A DNA stretch of 64,000 bases, from the NCBI GenBank assembly GCA_002381185.1, contig DFOA01000031.1, positions 92,292-156,291 of the forward strand, written 5' to 3'. This document shows positions 25,323-34,191 of the stretch, piece by piece. The notes below the pieces were generated by a model. That model saw only the letters and a list, made by a program, of their open reading frames with translations. It made no database searches and was not told the DNA's origin. Position 1 is the first letter of the stretch. Each line of letters opens with the position of its first letter. Position numbers and translations under genes: made by a program. The stretch is from Firmicutes bacterium UBA3553 (GTDB lineage Bacteria; Bacillota; Clostridia; Tissierellales; Sedimentibacteraceae).

Positions 25323-27347
25323 ATGAAAAATGCTAAGGATGAGCAGTTAAATCAATTCAGGGTAGATGATGCGGGAAAAGTTCTCACAACAAACCAGGGG
25401 CTTAAAATGACAGAAGATGAATTTTCTCTGAAGGTAGGAGAAAGAGGACCAACACTCATGGAGGATTTTCATCTCAGAGAAAAAATAACTCATTTTGATC
25501 ACGAAAGAATTCCCGAAAGAGTTGTTCATGCAAGAGGAACAGGTGCCCATGGAGAATTTCAGTTGTACGAATCCATGAAGGAATATACGAAAGCAGGATT
25601 TTTGCAGAATCTCAATGTAAAAACGCCTGTATTTGTGAGGTTCTCAACTGTGGCAGGCTTCAGAGGTTCTGCAGATACAGTCAGAGATGTCAGGGGTTTT
25701 GCCATTAAGTTTTATACGCAGGAAGGAAATTATGACCTGGTGGGAAACAATATGCCTGTGTTTTTTATTCAAGATGCAATAAAATTTCCTGATTTTATAC
25801 ATGCTCTGAAACCGGAGCCAATGACGGAGGTACCTCAGGCCTCCAGCGCCCATGATACTTTCTGGGACTTCATAGCAAATAATCAGGAATCCGCTCACAT
25901 GGTTATGTGGGCTATGTCAGACCGTGCCATACCCAGGAGCTACCGCATGATGGAAGGCTTTGGCGTACATACATTCAGATTTATAAATGAGCAGGGCAGG
26001 GTAACTTTTGTAAAATTTCATATGAAGCCTCTTTTGGGTGTTCATTCACTGGTATGGGATGAAACCCAAAAAATTGCAGGAAAGGACCCTGATTTTAACA
26101 GGAAGGATTTACAGGAAGCAATTAACAGCGGCAGCTATCCCGAATTTGAGTTAGGGGTGCAATTGCTGCCTGAAGAGGATGAATTCAATCTGGATTTTGA
26201 TATATTGGATCCTACAAAGATATGGCCTGAGGAAGATGTGCCGGTAAAGATTATCGGTAAGATTACCTTAAATAAAAACGTGGATAATTTCTTTGCCGAG
26301 GTAGAGCAGGTTGCTTTTCATCCAGGTCATCTGGTTCCAGGAATAGATTTTACCAATGATCCGCTCCTTCAAGGAAGATTGTTTTCATATACAGATACAC
26401 AGCTAATAAGGCTCGGAGGACCAAATTTTCATGAAATCCCCATAAACAGGCCAGTTGTGCAGTTCCATAACAATCAGAGAGATGGTTATCACAGACAGAC
26501 AATCAATACAAGCAATATAAGCTACCATAATAACTCCATGGCAAACAACACCCCCAAAACAGTATGTGAATCAGAAGGAGGGTTTGCTAATTACCAGGAA
26601 AAAATCAGCGGCAACGCAATAAGGGCAAGAAGTGATAGTTTTAAGGATCATTTTTCCCAGGCTGCAATGTTCTACAATAGCATGAGCCAACCGGAGAAAA
26701 ATCATATTATTGACGCATTTAAATTCGAACTTTCAAAGGTTAAAAGCAAGGAAGTAAGACAGCAGGTTGTAGACATGTTTGGAAATGTAAATATTGATAT
26801 GATGTCTCAAGTAGCAGATTTCATAGGAGTTGACAGACCAAGACAAGAATGTTCAAAATACAGTAAGATTTCTCCTGCCCTAAGTCAGGATAATACAGTA
26901 AAGAAAACTGACACATTGAAAATCGGCTGCATAATATCTGAAGGATACAATTCAGAAGAATTTAATGCAGCGCTTAAAGCCCTGTATGATGCCAAAACAA
27001 TGCCTGAGATAATAAGCGACACATTATCTCCTGTAAAGGGTTCAAGCGGAGATGAGCAATTGCCGAAGTGCACTCTGCTGTCTGCCGACCCGGTGATTTT
27101 GGATGCTGTTTTTATAATGGCAGGACCAAGTATGGACAGTAAATTCATAACTGATGCAAAAAGATATATTCAGGAGACATATATGCACTATAAGCCGTTG
27201 CTAGTTTCCAAAGACGCATCCATGCTGCTGAATCCGAAAATGGCAGTCCAACCGGGTGTTACAATATATGAAGGAAAAGAGCAGGTAAATAAATTTATAA
27301 ATGATATATCTCTTCACAGACATTGGGACAGAGATGTAAATATATAA
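25323..27347 (+). CDS. katE: Large-subunit catalase (HPII/KatE type)
   Basis: Breaks down hydrogen peroxide. At 674 residues it belongs to the large clade 2 catalases. Heme-domain motifs are RVVHARGTGAHG with the catalytic His, GNNMPVFFIQDAIKFPD with the active-site Asn, and RLFSYTDTQLIRLG, whose Tyr is the heme ligand. A C-terminal flavodoxin/class I glutamine amidotransferase-like domain (about 530-670), with KIGCIISEGY and FIMAGPSM, matches this clade. The start follows CCAGGAGGCAG. An aerotolerance or stationary-phase role is likely in an otherwise anaerobic organism. Confidence 0.95.
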   Translation: MKNAKDEQLNQFRVDDAGKVLTTNQGLKMTEDEFSLKVGERGPTLMEDFHLREKITHFDHERIPERVVHARGTGAHGEFQLYESMKEYTKAGFLQNLNVKTPVFVRFSTVAGFRGSADTVRDVRGFAIKFYTQEGNYDLVGNNMPVFFIQDAIKFPDFIHALKPEPMTEVPQASSAHDTFWDFIANNQESAHMVMWAMSDRAIPRSYRMMEGFGVHTFRFINEQGRVTFVKFHMKPLLGVHSLVWDETQKIAGKDPDFNRKDLQEAINSGSYPEFELGVQLLPEEDEFNLDFDILDPTKIWPEEDVPVKIIGKITLNKNVDNFFAEVEQVAFHPGHLVPGIDFTNDPLLQGRLFSYTDTQLIRLGGPNFHEIPINRPVVQFHNNQRDGYHRQTINTSNISYHNNSMANNTPKTVCESEGGFANYQEKISGNAIRARSDSFKDHFSQAAMFYNSMSQPEKNHIIDAFKFELSKVKSKEVRQQVVDMFGNVNIDMMSQVADFIGVDRPRQECSKYSKISPALSQDNTVKKTDTLKIGCIISEGYNSEEFNAALKALYDAKTMPEIISDTLSPVKGSSGDEQLPKCTLLSADPVILDAVFIMAGPSMDSKFITDAKRYIQETYMHYKPLLVSKDASMLLNPKMAVQPGVTIYEGKEQVNKFINDISLHRHWDRDVNI

Positions 27348-27357
27348 AAACTGTTGA

Positions 27358-27393
27358 GGGAGACTCTTTAGGAACAGTTCCGAAAGAGTCCCC
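27358..27393 (+). terminator. Hairpin downstream of katE
   Basis: GGGAGACTCTTT (27358-27369) pairs with AAAGAGTCCCC (27383-27393) around a short internal GGAA/TTCC pairing. The T-run is absent but the stem is strong. Probable transcript end or mRNA-stabilising structure. Confidence 0.55.
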
Positions 27394-27470
27394 TTAAAAC
27401 CTGAAGAATAGAGGATCGGATTTTGGTAAGGAAATCATTGTAAAAATATAATTATTATAGGAGGGATTGA

Positions 27471-28409
27471 ATGTTTACAGAAATTAATATTAAGTTGGAA
27501 GAAGCGCAAAAAGGAATATATCGAATTAAAAAGATAGATTCAATGTTAAATGAGCTTCGAAGCGAACAAGAAAATCTTAAAAATAAGGTGTTTAAATTAA
27601 AAAACATATTGGCAAAAGAAAATTCAGATGTTGATAAACTTAATAAAAAAAGTCTTGCATCAATTTTCTATTCTGTTATCGGTAAATTGGAAGGACGGTT
27701 GGAGGAAGAAGAACGTGAGGCTTTAGCCTCAAAATTGAAATATGATCAGGCAGTGTTGGATTTAGAAAATATAGAATATGAAATAGATAAGCTTTTAAAA
27801 GAACGTAGTGAATATGAAGACTGCAAAGGCAGGTACGATTCTCTGTATATTCAAAAAAAGGACATGCTTTTGAAATCTGATGAAAGTACGGCAAAAAGAA
27901 TTTTAGATATTACGCAAAGACTAAGTGATTCTCAAAATAGAATCAGGGAGTTAAGGGAAGCTATTCAAGCAGGCAATAACGCGGCGGACTGTCTTAATAA
28001 TGCGCTTGACAGTTTAAGCAGCGCTGAGGGATGGGGAACTTGGGACTTATTCGGAGGAGGGTTGATTGCGGATTTAGCCAAACATTCAAGGCTTGACGAT
28101 ACAAAATATGAGGTTGAAAGAGCGCAGACACTGCTTCGCAAATTTAAAACCGAATTAGCTGATGTAAGGATAAATTCTGATATTCATATAGAAACAGATG
28201 GTTTTGCCAGATTTGCCGATATATTTTTCGATGGATTTATAGCAGACTGGTTCATGCAGTCAAAAATAAGAGATTCCTACGAAAATGTTTCTTCTGTAAA
28301 ACATCAGGTGGAAAATGTCATAAACAAACTTACACGCTTAGAAAGCCAGGAAACTGTCTTAGTGAAAAGCTTAAAAGATGAGTTAAATAACCTTATTATT
28401 AAATCATAA
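27471..28409 (+). CDS. Coiled-coil protein of unknown function (312 aa)
   Basis: The strong ribosome binding site AGGAGGG lies 7 bases before the ATG. No signal peptide or membrane helix. Residues 1-175 and 265-310 are predicted coiled coils (LNELRSEQENLKNKVFKLKN). Between them is a Gly/Trp-rich segment, AEGWGTWDLFGGGLIADLAK (about 185-204), with a second similar piece FADIFFDGFIADWFM near 245-260. Repeated Gly-hydrophobic-Ala-Asp elements suggest two membrane-associating or oligomerising loops. I recall similar unnamed proteins in Clostridia and Bacillus but no function. Probably monocistronic. Confidence 0.75.
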   Translation: MFTEINIKLEEAQKGIYRIKKIDSMLNELRSEQENLKNKVFKLKNILAKENSDVDKLNKKSLASIFYSVIGKLEGRLEEEEREALASKLKYDQAVLDLENIEYEIDKLLKERSEYEDCKGRYDSLYIQKKDMLLKSDESTAKRILDITQRLSDSQNRIRELREAIQAGNNAADCLNNALDSLSSAEGWGTWDLFGGGLIADLAKHSRLDDTKYEVERAQTLLRKFKTELADVRINSDIHIETDGFARFADIFFDGFIADWFMQSKIRDSYENVSSVKHQVENVINKLTRLESQETVLVKSLKDELNNLIIKS

Positions 28410-28491
28410 TATTTTAGACAAGCCGCTTATGTTGTGTATGATACAAATATGTTTTGGAAATAACTAAGTATATAAAATTCAGGAGGTCAAA

Positions 28492-29361
28492 ATGAAAACT
28501 GATTTAATGTATACACCACAGGATATTAAAGGTCAAACACAGCAGGAGCCGGGTAAAGAAAGCGAAATGAATCCCCAGCCCATATATGACGATGTCAATT
28601 GCAAAGGATACAACAGGTTAAAAGGGAAGACTGCCATTATAACAGGAGGAGACAGCGGAATCGGCAGGGCGGTAGCTGTGGCATATGCCAAGGAAGGCTG
28701 CAATGTCGCCATAGTATATAATATAGCCGATGATGATGCCAACGAGACCAGAAGGGCAATTGAAGGCTATGGAGGCACAGCACTGTTGATTAAAGGAAAT
28801 TTGAGAGATTCTAATTTTTGTAAAGAAGTTGTTGACAGAGCAATTAAACAATTTGGAAGCCTGGATATTGTAGTAAACAATGCGGCAATTCAGCATCCGC
28901 AGACCAATTTTGAAGATATTACGGATGAACAGCTGGATGATACCTTCAGAACAAACATTTATTCTATGTTTTTTTTAACAAGAGCAGCCATGCCCTATTT
29001 AAAGGAGGGCAGCTCCATTATAAATACAAGCTCGGTAACAGCGTTCAAGGGCAGCAAGGATTTAGTTGATTATTCGGCAGCCAAAGGTGCGGTCACATCT
29101 TTCACCAGATCACTGTCCCAAAATCTGGCCGGCAAAAAAATCAGAGTAAATCAAATTGCTCCGGGACCAATCTGGACACCGTTGATTCCGTCAACATTTG
29201 ATAAACTGAAGGTCGGAACATTCGGCAAGGATACGCCGCTGAAAAGACCCGGTCAGCCTGCAGAGCTGGCTGAAGCATATGTATATCTGGCTACAGACAG
29301 CTCATCATATATGACAGGCCAGACAATCCATATAAACGGCGGTGAAATAGTAAACGGATAA
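28492..29361 (+). CDS. SDR family oxidoreductase (general stress type)
   Basis: A 289-residue short-chain dehydrogenase with an extra N-terminal tail of about 40 residues, like Bacillus YhdF/YdaD-type stress proteins. The cofactor loop is TGGDSGIGRAVA, the NNAA motif is VVNNAAIQHP, and the catalytic Tyr and Lys are in YSAAKGA. The C-terminus ends with MTGQTIHINGG. Likely NADP(H)-dependent with an unknown carbonyl substrate. Start follows CAGGAGGTC. Confidence 0.88.
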   Translation: MKTDLMYTPQDIKGQTQQEPGKESEMNPQPIYDDVNCKGYNRLKGKTAIITGGDSGIGRAVAVAYAKEGCNVAIVYNIADDDANETRRAIEGYGGTALLIKGNLRDSNFCKEVVDRAIKQFGSLDIVVNNAAIQHPQTNFEDITDEQLDDTFRTNIYSMFFLTRAAMPYLKEGSSIINTSSVTAFKGSKDLVDYSAAKGAVTSFTRSLSQNLAGKKIRVNQIAPGPIWTPLIPSTFDKLKVGTFGKDTPLKRPGQPAELAEAYVYLATDSSSYMTGQTIHINGGEIVNG

Positions 29362-29435
29362 GTTTGGGCTATTAAATTAAATAAAAAATACATTGCATTT
29401 AAAACGTATTTGTTTTATAATGTGATTAATCAAAT

Positions 29436-29517
29436 ATCGGGAGCTTATTAATAGGCTGAGAGGAAACTGTAAGTTTCGACCGTACCTGATTTGGATAATG
29501 CCAACGTAGGGAACTGT
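29436..29517 (+). promoter_or_regulatory. TPP riboswitch aptamer upstream of cytX
   Basis: Conserved THI-box elements are CGGGAGC (29439-29444), GGCTGAGAGGAAA, ACCTGATTTGGATAATGCC and AACGTAGGGAA. These are the core of the thiamine pyrophosphate aptamer. Binding of TPP should favour the terminator that follows. The regulated gene is a hydroxymethylpyrimidine transporter, consistent with thiamine control. Confidence 0.96.
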
Positions 29518-29530
29518 TTATGAAAGTGAA

Positions 29531-29566
29531 TGGGATATACCACATTGTTGGCATATCCCATTTTTT
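29531..29566 (+). terminator. TPP-controlled terminator before cytX
   Basis: The stem TGGGATAT/ATATCCCA (29531-29538 and 29553-29560) is followed by TTTTTT. It is the expression platform of the upstream riboswitch: TPP binding would allow it to form and stop transcription before cytX. Confidence 0.9.
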
Positions 29567-29585
29567 AATAGAAAGGACTTGAGTT

Positions 29586-30773
29586 ATGGAAAGTTACAAA
29601 ACATCAACGTTAAGCAACGGATTATTGTGGTTTGGTGCAGCCGTGTCTATTGCAGAAATTTTTACAGGAACATTATTTGTGCCGCTTGGCTTTGCAAAAG
29701 GATTTTTTGCAATAATAGCCGGACACATAATCGGGTGTATCCTTTTGTACTATGCAGGAATTATAGGTGCTAAAAGCGGTAAATCGTCTATGGAATCCGT
29801 GGGATTGTCATTTGGAAACAAGGGAAGAAATTTTTTTGCACTTCTTAATGTTTTACAGCTTGTAGGCTGGACTGCCGTAATGATAATACAAGGCTCAAGA
29901 GCCATAGGAGTTATGTTAAACACTAGCATCGGTGTGCAGGCTGATTTGCTGTGGTGTGTTATTATCGGGGCTGCAATTCTTGTGTGGGTTATTATCGGAC
30001 CTAAAAACCTGGGAAAAGTCAATATTGTTGCTGTAGGAGGTTTGTTTATACTGACAATTCTTTTAGGTTTTACAGTTTTTAAAGGAGGTTCACAAACAAA
30101 TATAAGCGGAGAATTGAGCTTTGGGTCTGCAATAGAACTATCAATTGCAATGCCGCTTTCATGGCTTCCTCTTATTTCTGATTACACTAAAGATGCAAAA
30201 CATCCATTAACTGCAGCACGGGTTAGTGTAATTACATATTTTGCGGGAAGTATCTTCATGTATACAATCGGTTTAGGAGCTGCCATATTCACCGGCGGAA
30301 GTGATATTGCCGTAATAATGTATAAAGCGGGATTTGGTATCTTAGGAGTGTTAATAATATTATTTTCAACCGTAACAACAACTTATCTGGATGTTTACTC
30401 TGCGGGAGTAAGCATAAAAACAATTAACGGCAGACTATCTGAAAGGACCATGGCGATATTAGTGTGCATTATAGGAACCACTATTGCAATTTTCGCACCT
30501 GTTGAACAGTATGAAAACTTTTTATATCTGATTGGTTCGGTATTTGCTCCCATGATTGCAGTACTGATAGCAGATTATTTTATTCTTAAAAAAGACAAGC
30601 TGAAAGAATCTGCAGATGTGGCAAATTTCCTAATATGGTTCGTAGGATTTGCAATTTACAGAGTGCTTTTAAATATGGACATTGTCATCGGAAGCACCAT
30701 TCCTGTAATGGCTGTAACAGTAATTATATGTTTAGTTACAGACAAAATAAAAAAATCAGCTTTTTCAAGTTAA
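29586..30773 (+). CDS. cytX: Hydroxymethylpyrimidine transporter CytX
   Basis: A 395-residue membrane protein of the purine-cytosine permease/NCS1 family with about twelve hydrophobic segments. The pattern MPLSWLPLISDYTKDAKHP around residues 195-215 and a TTTYLDVYSAG segment are typical. The TPP riboswitch directly upstream and the thiamine genes downstream mark it as CytX, importing the thiamine pyrimidine moiety (HMP) or a precursor. The ribosome binding site is AAAGGAC, 6-8 bases before the ATG. Followed by a HAD phosphatase and a second riboswitch. Confidence 0.93.
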   Translation: MESYKTSTLSNGLLWFGAAVSIAEIFTGTLFVPLGFAKGFFAIIAGHIIGCILLYYAGIIGAKSGKSSMESVGLSFGNKGRNFFALLNVLQLVGWTAVMIIQGSRAIGVMLNTSIGVQADLLWCVIIGAAILVWVIIGPKNLGKVNIVAVGGLFILTILLGFTVFKGGSQTNISGELSFGSAIELSIAMPLSWLPLISDYTKDAKHPLTAARVSVITYFAGSIFMYTIGLGAAIFTGGSDIAVIMYKAGFGILGVLIILFSTVTTTYLDVYSAGVSIKTINGRLSERTMAILVCIIGTTIAIFAPVEQYENFLYLIGSVFAPMIAVLIADYFILKKDKLKESADVANFLIWFVGFAIYRVLLNMDIVIGSTIPVMAVTVIICLVTDKIKKSAFSS

Positions 30774-30893
30774 TAAGAGCCACTGCTTGATATTTGGACG
30801 ATAAAGATATATAATTAGAAGGAAGTTCATGTTTGAAGAAACTTATGAAATGACTATATAATAAGATTGGAAGTCATAAACAGGGAGATAATA

Positions 30894-31535
30894 TTGAAAC
30901 AGTTTAGATACAGGATTTTTGATTTAGATGGCACTCTGCTGGATTCAATGGCTGCGTGGCATGATTTGGGTAAGGACTATCTTTTGCAAAAGGGTATTAA
31001 CCCTCCAGGTAATTTAAACGAAATTATGGCATCAATGTCAATGGCGGAATCTGCGGCATATTTTCAGGAAGCTTTTAAAATTGACTTATGTGCAGAAGAA
31101 ATAATTGATGAAATTAAAAAGTTAATTGAAGATAAATATAAATATGATTTAAAATTGAAGCCGTATGTAGAGAAATATCTTCAAAAACTGGAAAACGAAC
31201 ATGCAGCGATTTGTATTGCTACAGCGACCCCGTTGAACATGGCGAAAGCCGCATTGGAGCGAAATGGAATCTTAAAATATTTTTCATTTGTTTTAAGTTG
31301 TGATGATGTGGGAGTTGGAAAAAATAAGCCGGATATATATTACCTGGCCGCGAGCAGATTCAATGCAAGACCGCCTGAAATTGCAGTTTACGAGGATGCC
31401 GACTTTGCACTGATAACAGCAAGAGAAGCGGGTTTTTACACAATTGGCGTGTATGATGAATTCTTTAAATATAAAAGGAAGGATATCGAAATTATAAGCG
31501 ATATATATATTGAATCCTTTAAAGAGCTTTTATAG
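30894..31535 (+). CDS. HAD-family phosphatase, possibly thiamine-linked
   Basis: A 213-residue HAD hydrolase. TTG 30894 is preferred as start because GGGAG (30883-30887) lies 6 bases upstream and the protein then begins MKQFRYRIFDLDGTLLDS, placing motif I at the usual distance. The cap is alpha-helical (about 18-85), motif II is IATATPLNMA, the Lys is in KNKPDIYYLAA and motif IV is YEDADFALITAREAG. Members of this group dephosphorylate small metabolites. Location between the two TPP-riboswitch units suggests a thiamine-pathway phosphatase (for example of an HMP or thiazole phosphate), but that is inference. Confidence 0.8.
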   Translation: MKQFRYRIFDLDGTLLDSMAAWHDLGKDYLLQKGINPPGNLNEIMASMSMAESAAYFQEAFKIDLCAEEIIDEIKKLIEDKYKYDLKLKPYVEKYLQKLENEHAAICIATATPLNMAKAALERNGILKYFSFVLSCDDVGVGKNKPDIYYLAASRFNARPPEIAVYEDADFALITAREAGFYTIGVYDEFFKYKRKDIEIISDIYIESFKELL

Positions 31536-31598
31536 AGCTGTATTTTGCCATAATCGCTTGACACGAAAATCAATCAATGTTATATTAAATTAACTGAA

Positions 31599-31677
31599 TA
31601 ATTCGGGAGCTTGTAAAGGCTGAGAGGAAACATAAGTTTCGACCGTACCTGATTTGGGTAATTCCAACGTAGGGATA
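31599..31677 (+). promoter_or_regulatory. Second TPP riboswitch aptamer, upstream of thiM
   Basis: Elements TTCGGGAGC, GGCTGAGAGGAAA, ACCGTACCTGATTTGG and AACGTAGGGA match the first aptamer. The internal loop reads TGGGTAATTCCA where the first aptamer has TGGATAATGCCA, a paired change that keeps the stem. It regulates thiM-thiE-thiD. Confidence 0.95.
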
Positions 31678-31690
31678 ATAATCGATCGTG

Positions 31691-31719
31691 ATGTACTGCT
31701 TTACAGGCAGTACATTTTT
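31691..31719 (+). terminator. TPP-controlled terminator before thiM
   Basis: A perfect 9-bp stem ATGTACTGC (31691-31699) with GCAGTACAT (31707-31715) is followed by a T-run. Expression platform of the second TPP riboswitch. Confidence 0.9.
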
Positions 31720-31759
31720 GTATTGTCTGCGAATAGCAAATAAAGAAAGGAGATTTAAC

Positions 31760-32590
31760 ATGTTTTCAGAGATTATTAAAAATGTAAAAAATAACACACC
31801 ACTGGTACATAACATTACAAATTATGTTACTGTCAACGACTGTGCAAATATATTGTTGGCATGCGGGGGCTCTCCCATAATGGCTGACGATATTGAAGAA
31901 GTCGAAGAAATTACATCAATATGCAGCGCACTGGTAATAAATATAGGGACGTTAAATTCAAGGACTGTGGAATCAATGCTAAAGGCAGGAAAAAAAGCAA
32001 ATGAACTCAATATACCTGTGATACTTGATCCGGTGGGAGCCGGAGCTTCAAAGCTGAGGACAGATACTACGTTCAGACTTCTTGATGAAATAAAGTTCGC
32101 TGTTATCAGAGGCAATATGTCCGAAATTAAAACAGTGGGAAAGGCTGACACAAGCGGAACAAGAGGTGTTGATGCCAATGTATCTGATTCAATTACTGAG
32201 GAAAATATCCATGAGGCTGTTAAGTATATAAGCTCATTGTCAGAAAAACTATCTGCGGTTGTGATTGTTACAGGTGCCATAGATGTTGTTTCAGACGGAG
32301 CAAAGACATATGCGATTCGAAATGGACATCCTATGATGAGCAAAATATCCGGAACAGGATGTATGCTGACTTCAGTAATCGGTGCTTATTGCGGCGCCAA
32401 CAAGGATGACATTATTGATGCTGCAGCAGCTGCAGTGTGTGCTGTGGGATTATGTGGTGAACTTGCTTATGAAAAAATGAGAAAAAATGATGACGGAACA
32501 TCTTTGCTGCGCTCCCATCTGATAGATTTTATGAGCAAAATTGATGATGAAATGCTGAAAGAAGGTGCGAAGGTTGAAGTTAGACAATAA
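31760..32590 (+). CDS. thiM: Hydroxyethylthiazole kinase
   Basis: Phosphorylates the thiazole moiety of thiamine for salvage. It has 276 residues from ATG 31760, which follows AAAGGAGA by 6 bases; an in-frame codon at 31688 lies inside the riboswitch terminator and is rejected. Landmarks are HNITNYVTVNDCANILLACG, ILDPVGAGASKLR, IRGNMSEI and the active-site SGTGCMLTSVIGAYCG with the catalytic Cys. The 3' end overlaps thiE by about 17 bases. First gene of the thiM-thiE-thiD salvage operon. Confidence 0.95.
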   Translation: MFSEIIKNVKNNTPLVHNITNYVTVNDCANILLACGGSPIMADDIEEVEEITSICSALVINIGTLNSRTVESMLKAGKKANELNIPVILDPVGAGASKLRTDTTFRLLDEIKFAVIRGNMSEIKTVGKADTSGTRGVDANVSDSITEENIHEAVKYISSLSEKLSAVVIVTGAIDVVSDGAKTYAIRNGHPMMSKISGTGCMLTSVIGAYCGANKDDIIDAAAAAVCAVGLCGELAYEKMRKNDDGTSLLRSHLIDFMSKIDDEMLKEGAKVEVRQ

Positions 32591-33212
32591 ATCACTTTTG
32601 CTTTATGCAATTACGGACAGGACCTGGTTAAATGGCAAGACACTTCCGGAAGCAGTGGAAGAGGCAATATTGGGAGGTGTAACATTTATTCAGCTGAGAG
32701 AAAAAAATTTAAGCTATGGAGAATTTTTAAAAATTGCAGGAGAAGTAAAGGCAGTAACTGACAAATACAATGTTCCCTTTGTAATAAATGACAATGTGGA
32801 TATTGCAGCTGCCATTGATGCTGATGGAGCACACATAGGTCAAAGCGATGAAGGAATTAAAACAGCCAGAGAAAAGCTCGGATCCGATAAAATAATCGGA
32901 CTATCAGCCGGAACAGTTGAGGAAGCTGTTAAAGCAGAACAAAGTGGTGCGGATTATATAGGCGTTGGTGCAATTTTCAGTACATCAACAAAGCTTGATG
33001 CCGATACCGTTTCACTTGAAACATTAAGGGAAATATGCAGAGCAGTAAACATACCTGTTGTTGCAATCGGAGGAATATCAAAAGATAATGTGCTTGAGCT
33101 TACCGGCACGTGTATTGCGGGGATATCAGTCGTATCAGCAATTTTTGCACAGGATGATATAAAAGATGCCGCATCTGAACTTTTAGAATTAACAAAAAGA
33201 ATTGCAGAGTGA
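32574..33212 (+). CDS. thiE: Thiamine-phosphate synthase
   Basis: Joins HMP-PP and thiazole phosphate to thiamine monophosphate. From TTG 32574, with GAAGGTG six bases upstream, it has 212 residues starting MKLDNKSLLLYAITDR; a GTG at 32565 is an alternative. TIM-barrel motifs are FIQLREKNLSYGEFL, FVINDNVDIA, ADGAHIGQSDE, IGVGAIFSTSTK (phosphate loop), and VAIGGIS near the C-terminus. Coupled to thiM by overlap and followed by thiD after 10 bases. Confidence 0.95.
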   Translation: MKLDNKSLLLYAITDRTWLNGKTLPEAVEEAILGGVTFIQLREKNLSYGEFLKIAGEVKAVTDKYNVPFVINDNVDIAAAIDADGAHIGQSDEGIKTAREKLGSDKIIGLSAGTVEEAVKAEQSGADYIGVGAIFSTSTKLDADTVSLETLREICRAVNIPVVAIGGISKDNVLELTGTCIAGISVVSAIFAQDDIKDAASELLELTKRIAE

Positions 33213-33222
33213 GGGAGAATAA

Positions 33223-34002
33223 ATGAAAAAGGTATTAACTATAGCCGGTTCCGATCCAATCGGCGGTGCGGGCATTCAAGCAGATTTAAAAACAATGACT
33301 AGCCACAAATTGTATGGCATGAGTGTCATAACAGCATTAGTGGCTGAAAATACTACAGGTGTATACGGTGTGTTTGAATCTTCTCCGGAATTTGTGGCTC
33401 AGCAGATGGATTCGGTTTTTACTGATATATATCCTGATGCCGTAAAAATTGGAATGGTTTCAAATAAAGAAATAATATCTGTTATTGCAGATAAGCTTAT
33501 TGAATACAAAGCAGAAAAAATAGTTCTTGACCCGGTAATGGTAGCTACAAGCGGAGGTAGTCTTTGCAGGGATGATTCCATTGAAATGCTTATAAATAAA
33601 TTGATACCTCTGGCTATGGTGATTACACCTAACATACAAGAAGCCCAGGTTCTATGTGGTTTTGAAATTGAAAACAAAGAAGATATGCAAAGAGCAGCAG
33701 TTAAAATATCCGAAAATTATTCCGGCCATATACTTATAAAGGGAGGTCATTTAACTTCCTGCAGCGATGATTTATTATATGCAGACGGTGAATTCATGTG
33801 GTATGAACAGGAAAGAATAGATAATCCAAACACCCATGGAACGGGCTGCACCCTGTCATCGGCAATTGCCTGTAACCTGGCAGAAGGCTATGATGTAAAG
33901 ACGAGCATATTAAATGCAAAAAAATATATAACGGGTGCTTTAAGGGCAAATTTAAACTTGGGAAAAGGAAGAGGCCCCTTAAATCATTGCTGGAATTTGT
34001 AG
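33223..34002 (+). CDS. thiD: Hydroxymethylpyrimidine/phosphomethylpyrimidine kinase
   Basis: Phosphorylates HMP twice to HMP-PP for thiamine synthesis. It has 259 residues. Ribokinase-type motifs are AGSDPIGGAGIQADLKT near the N-terminus, VLDPVMVATSGG, ITPNIQEAQVL, and NTHGTGCTLSSAIACNLAEG with the catalytic Asp region replaced by the typical GTGCTLS. Ribosome binding site GAGGGAGAA. With cytX, thiM and thiE it forms a thiamine salvage set. No thiC or thiG/thiH genes are present here, pointing to use of imported precursors. Confidence 0.95.
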   Translation: MKKVLTIAGSDPIGGAGIQADLKTMTSHKLYGMSVITALVAENTTGVYGVFESSPEFVAQQMDSVFTDIYPDAVKIGMVSNKEIISVIADKLIEYKAEKIVLDPVMVATSGGSLCRDDSIEMLINKLIPLAMVITPNIQEAQVLCGFEIENKEDMQRAAVKISENYSGHILIKGGHLTSCSDDLLYADGEFMWYEQERIDNPNTHGTGCTLSSAIACNLAEGYDVKTSILNAKKYITGALRANLNLGKGRGPLNHCWNL

Positions 34003-34008
34003 GTAAGA

Positions 34009-34044
34009 TGTGCCAGTTGAAGTATGAATACTTCAACTGGCACA
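34009..34044 (+). terminator. Strong hairpin ending the thiamine operon
   Basis: A near-perfect stem TGTGCCAGTTGAAGTAT/ATACTTCAACTGGCACA spans 34009-34044 with a two-base loop region. TTTCAGTTT follows. Likely the transcript end of thiM-thiE-thiD. Confidence 0.7.
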
Positions 34045-34191
34045 TTTCAGTTTATTCAATTAATTTTCCGTTGTACCATTAGTATCTGAACTTGTACCTT
34101 TTGCTTGAAGAAGATTACATCCACTTAATAATTGCATATAATACTTAAGAATGAAATATTACTGAAAATTTAATTTAAGGGAGAGGTAAAA

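Noticed and set aside
30826..30861. Mini-ORF MFEETYEMTI before the HAD gene
   Set aside because: It has a fair ribosome binding site, but only 10 codons, no run of informative codons and no hairpin after it. Probably chance.
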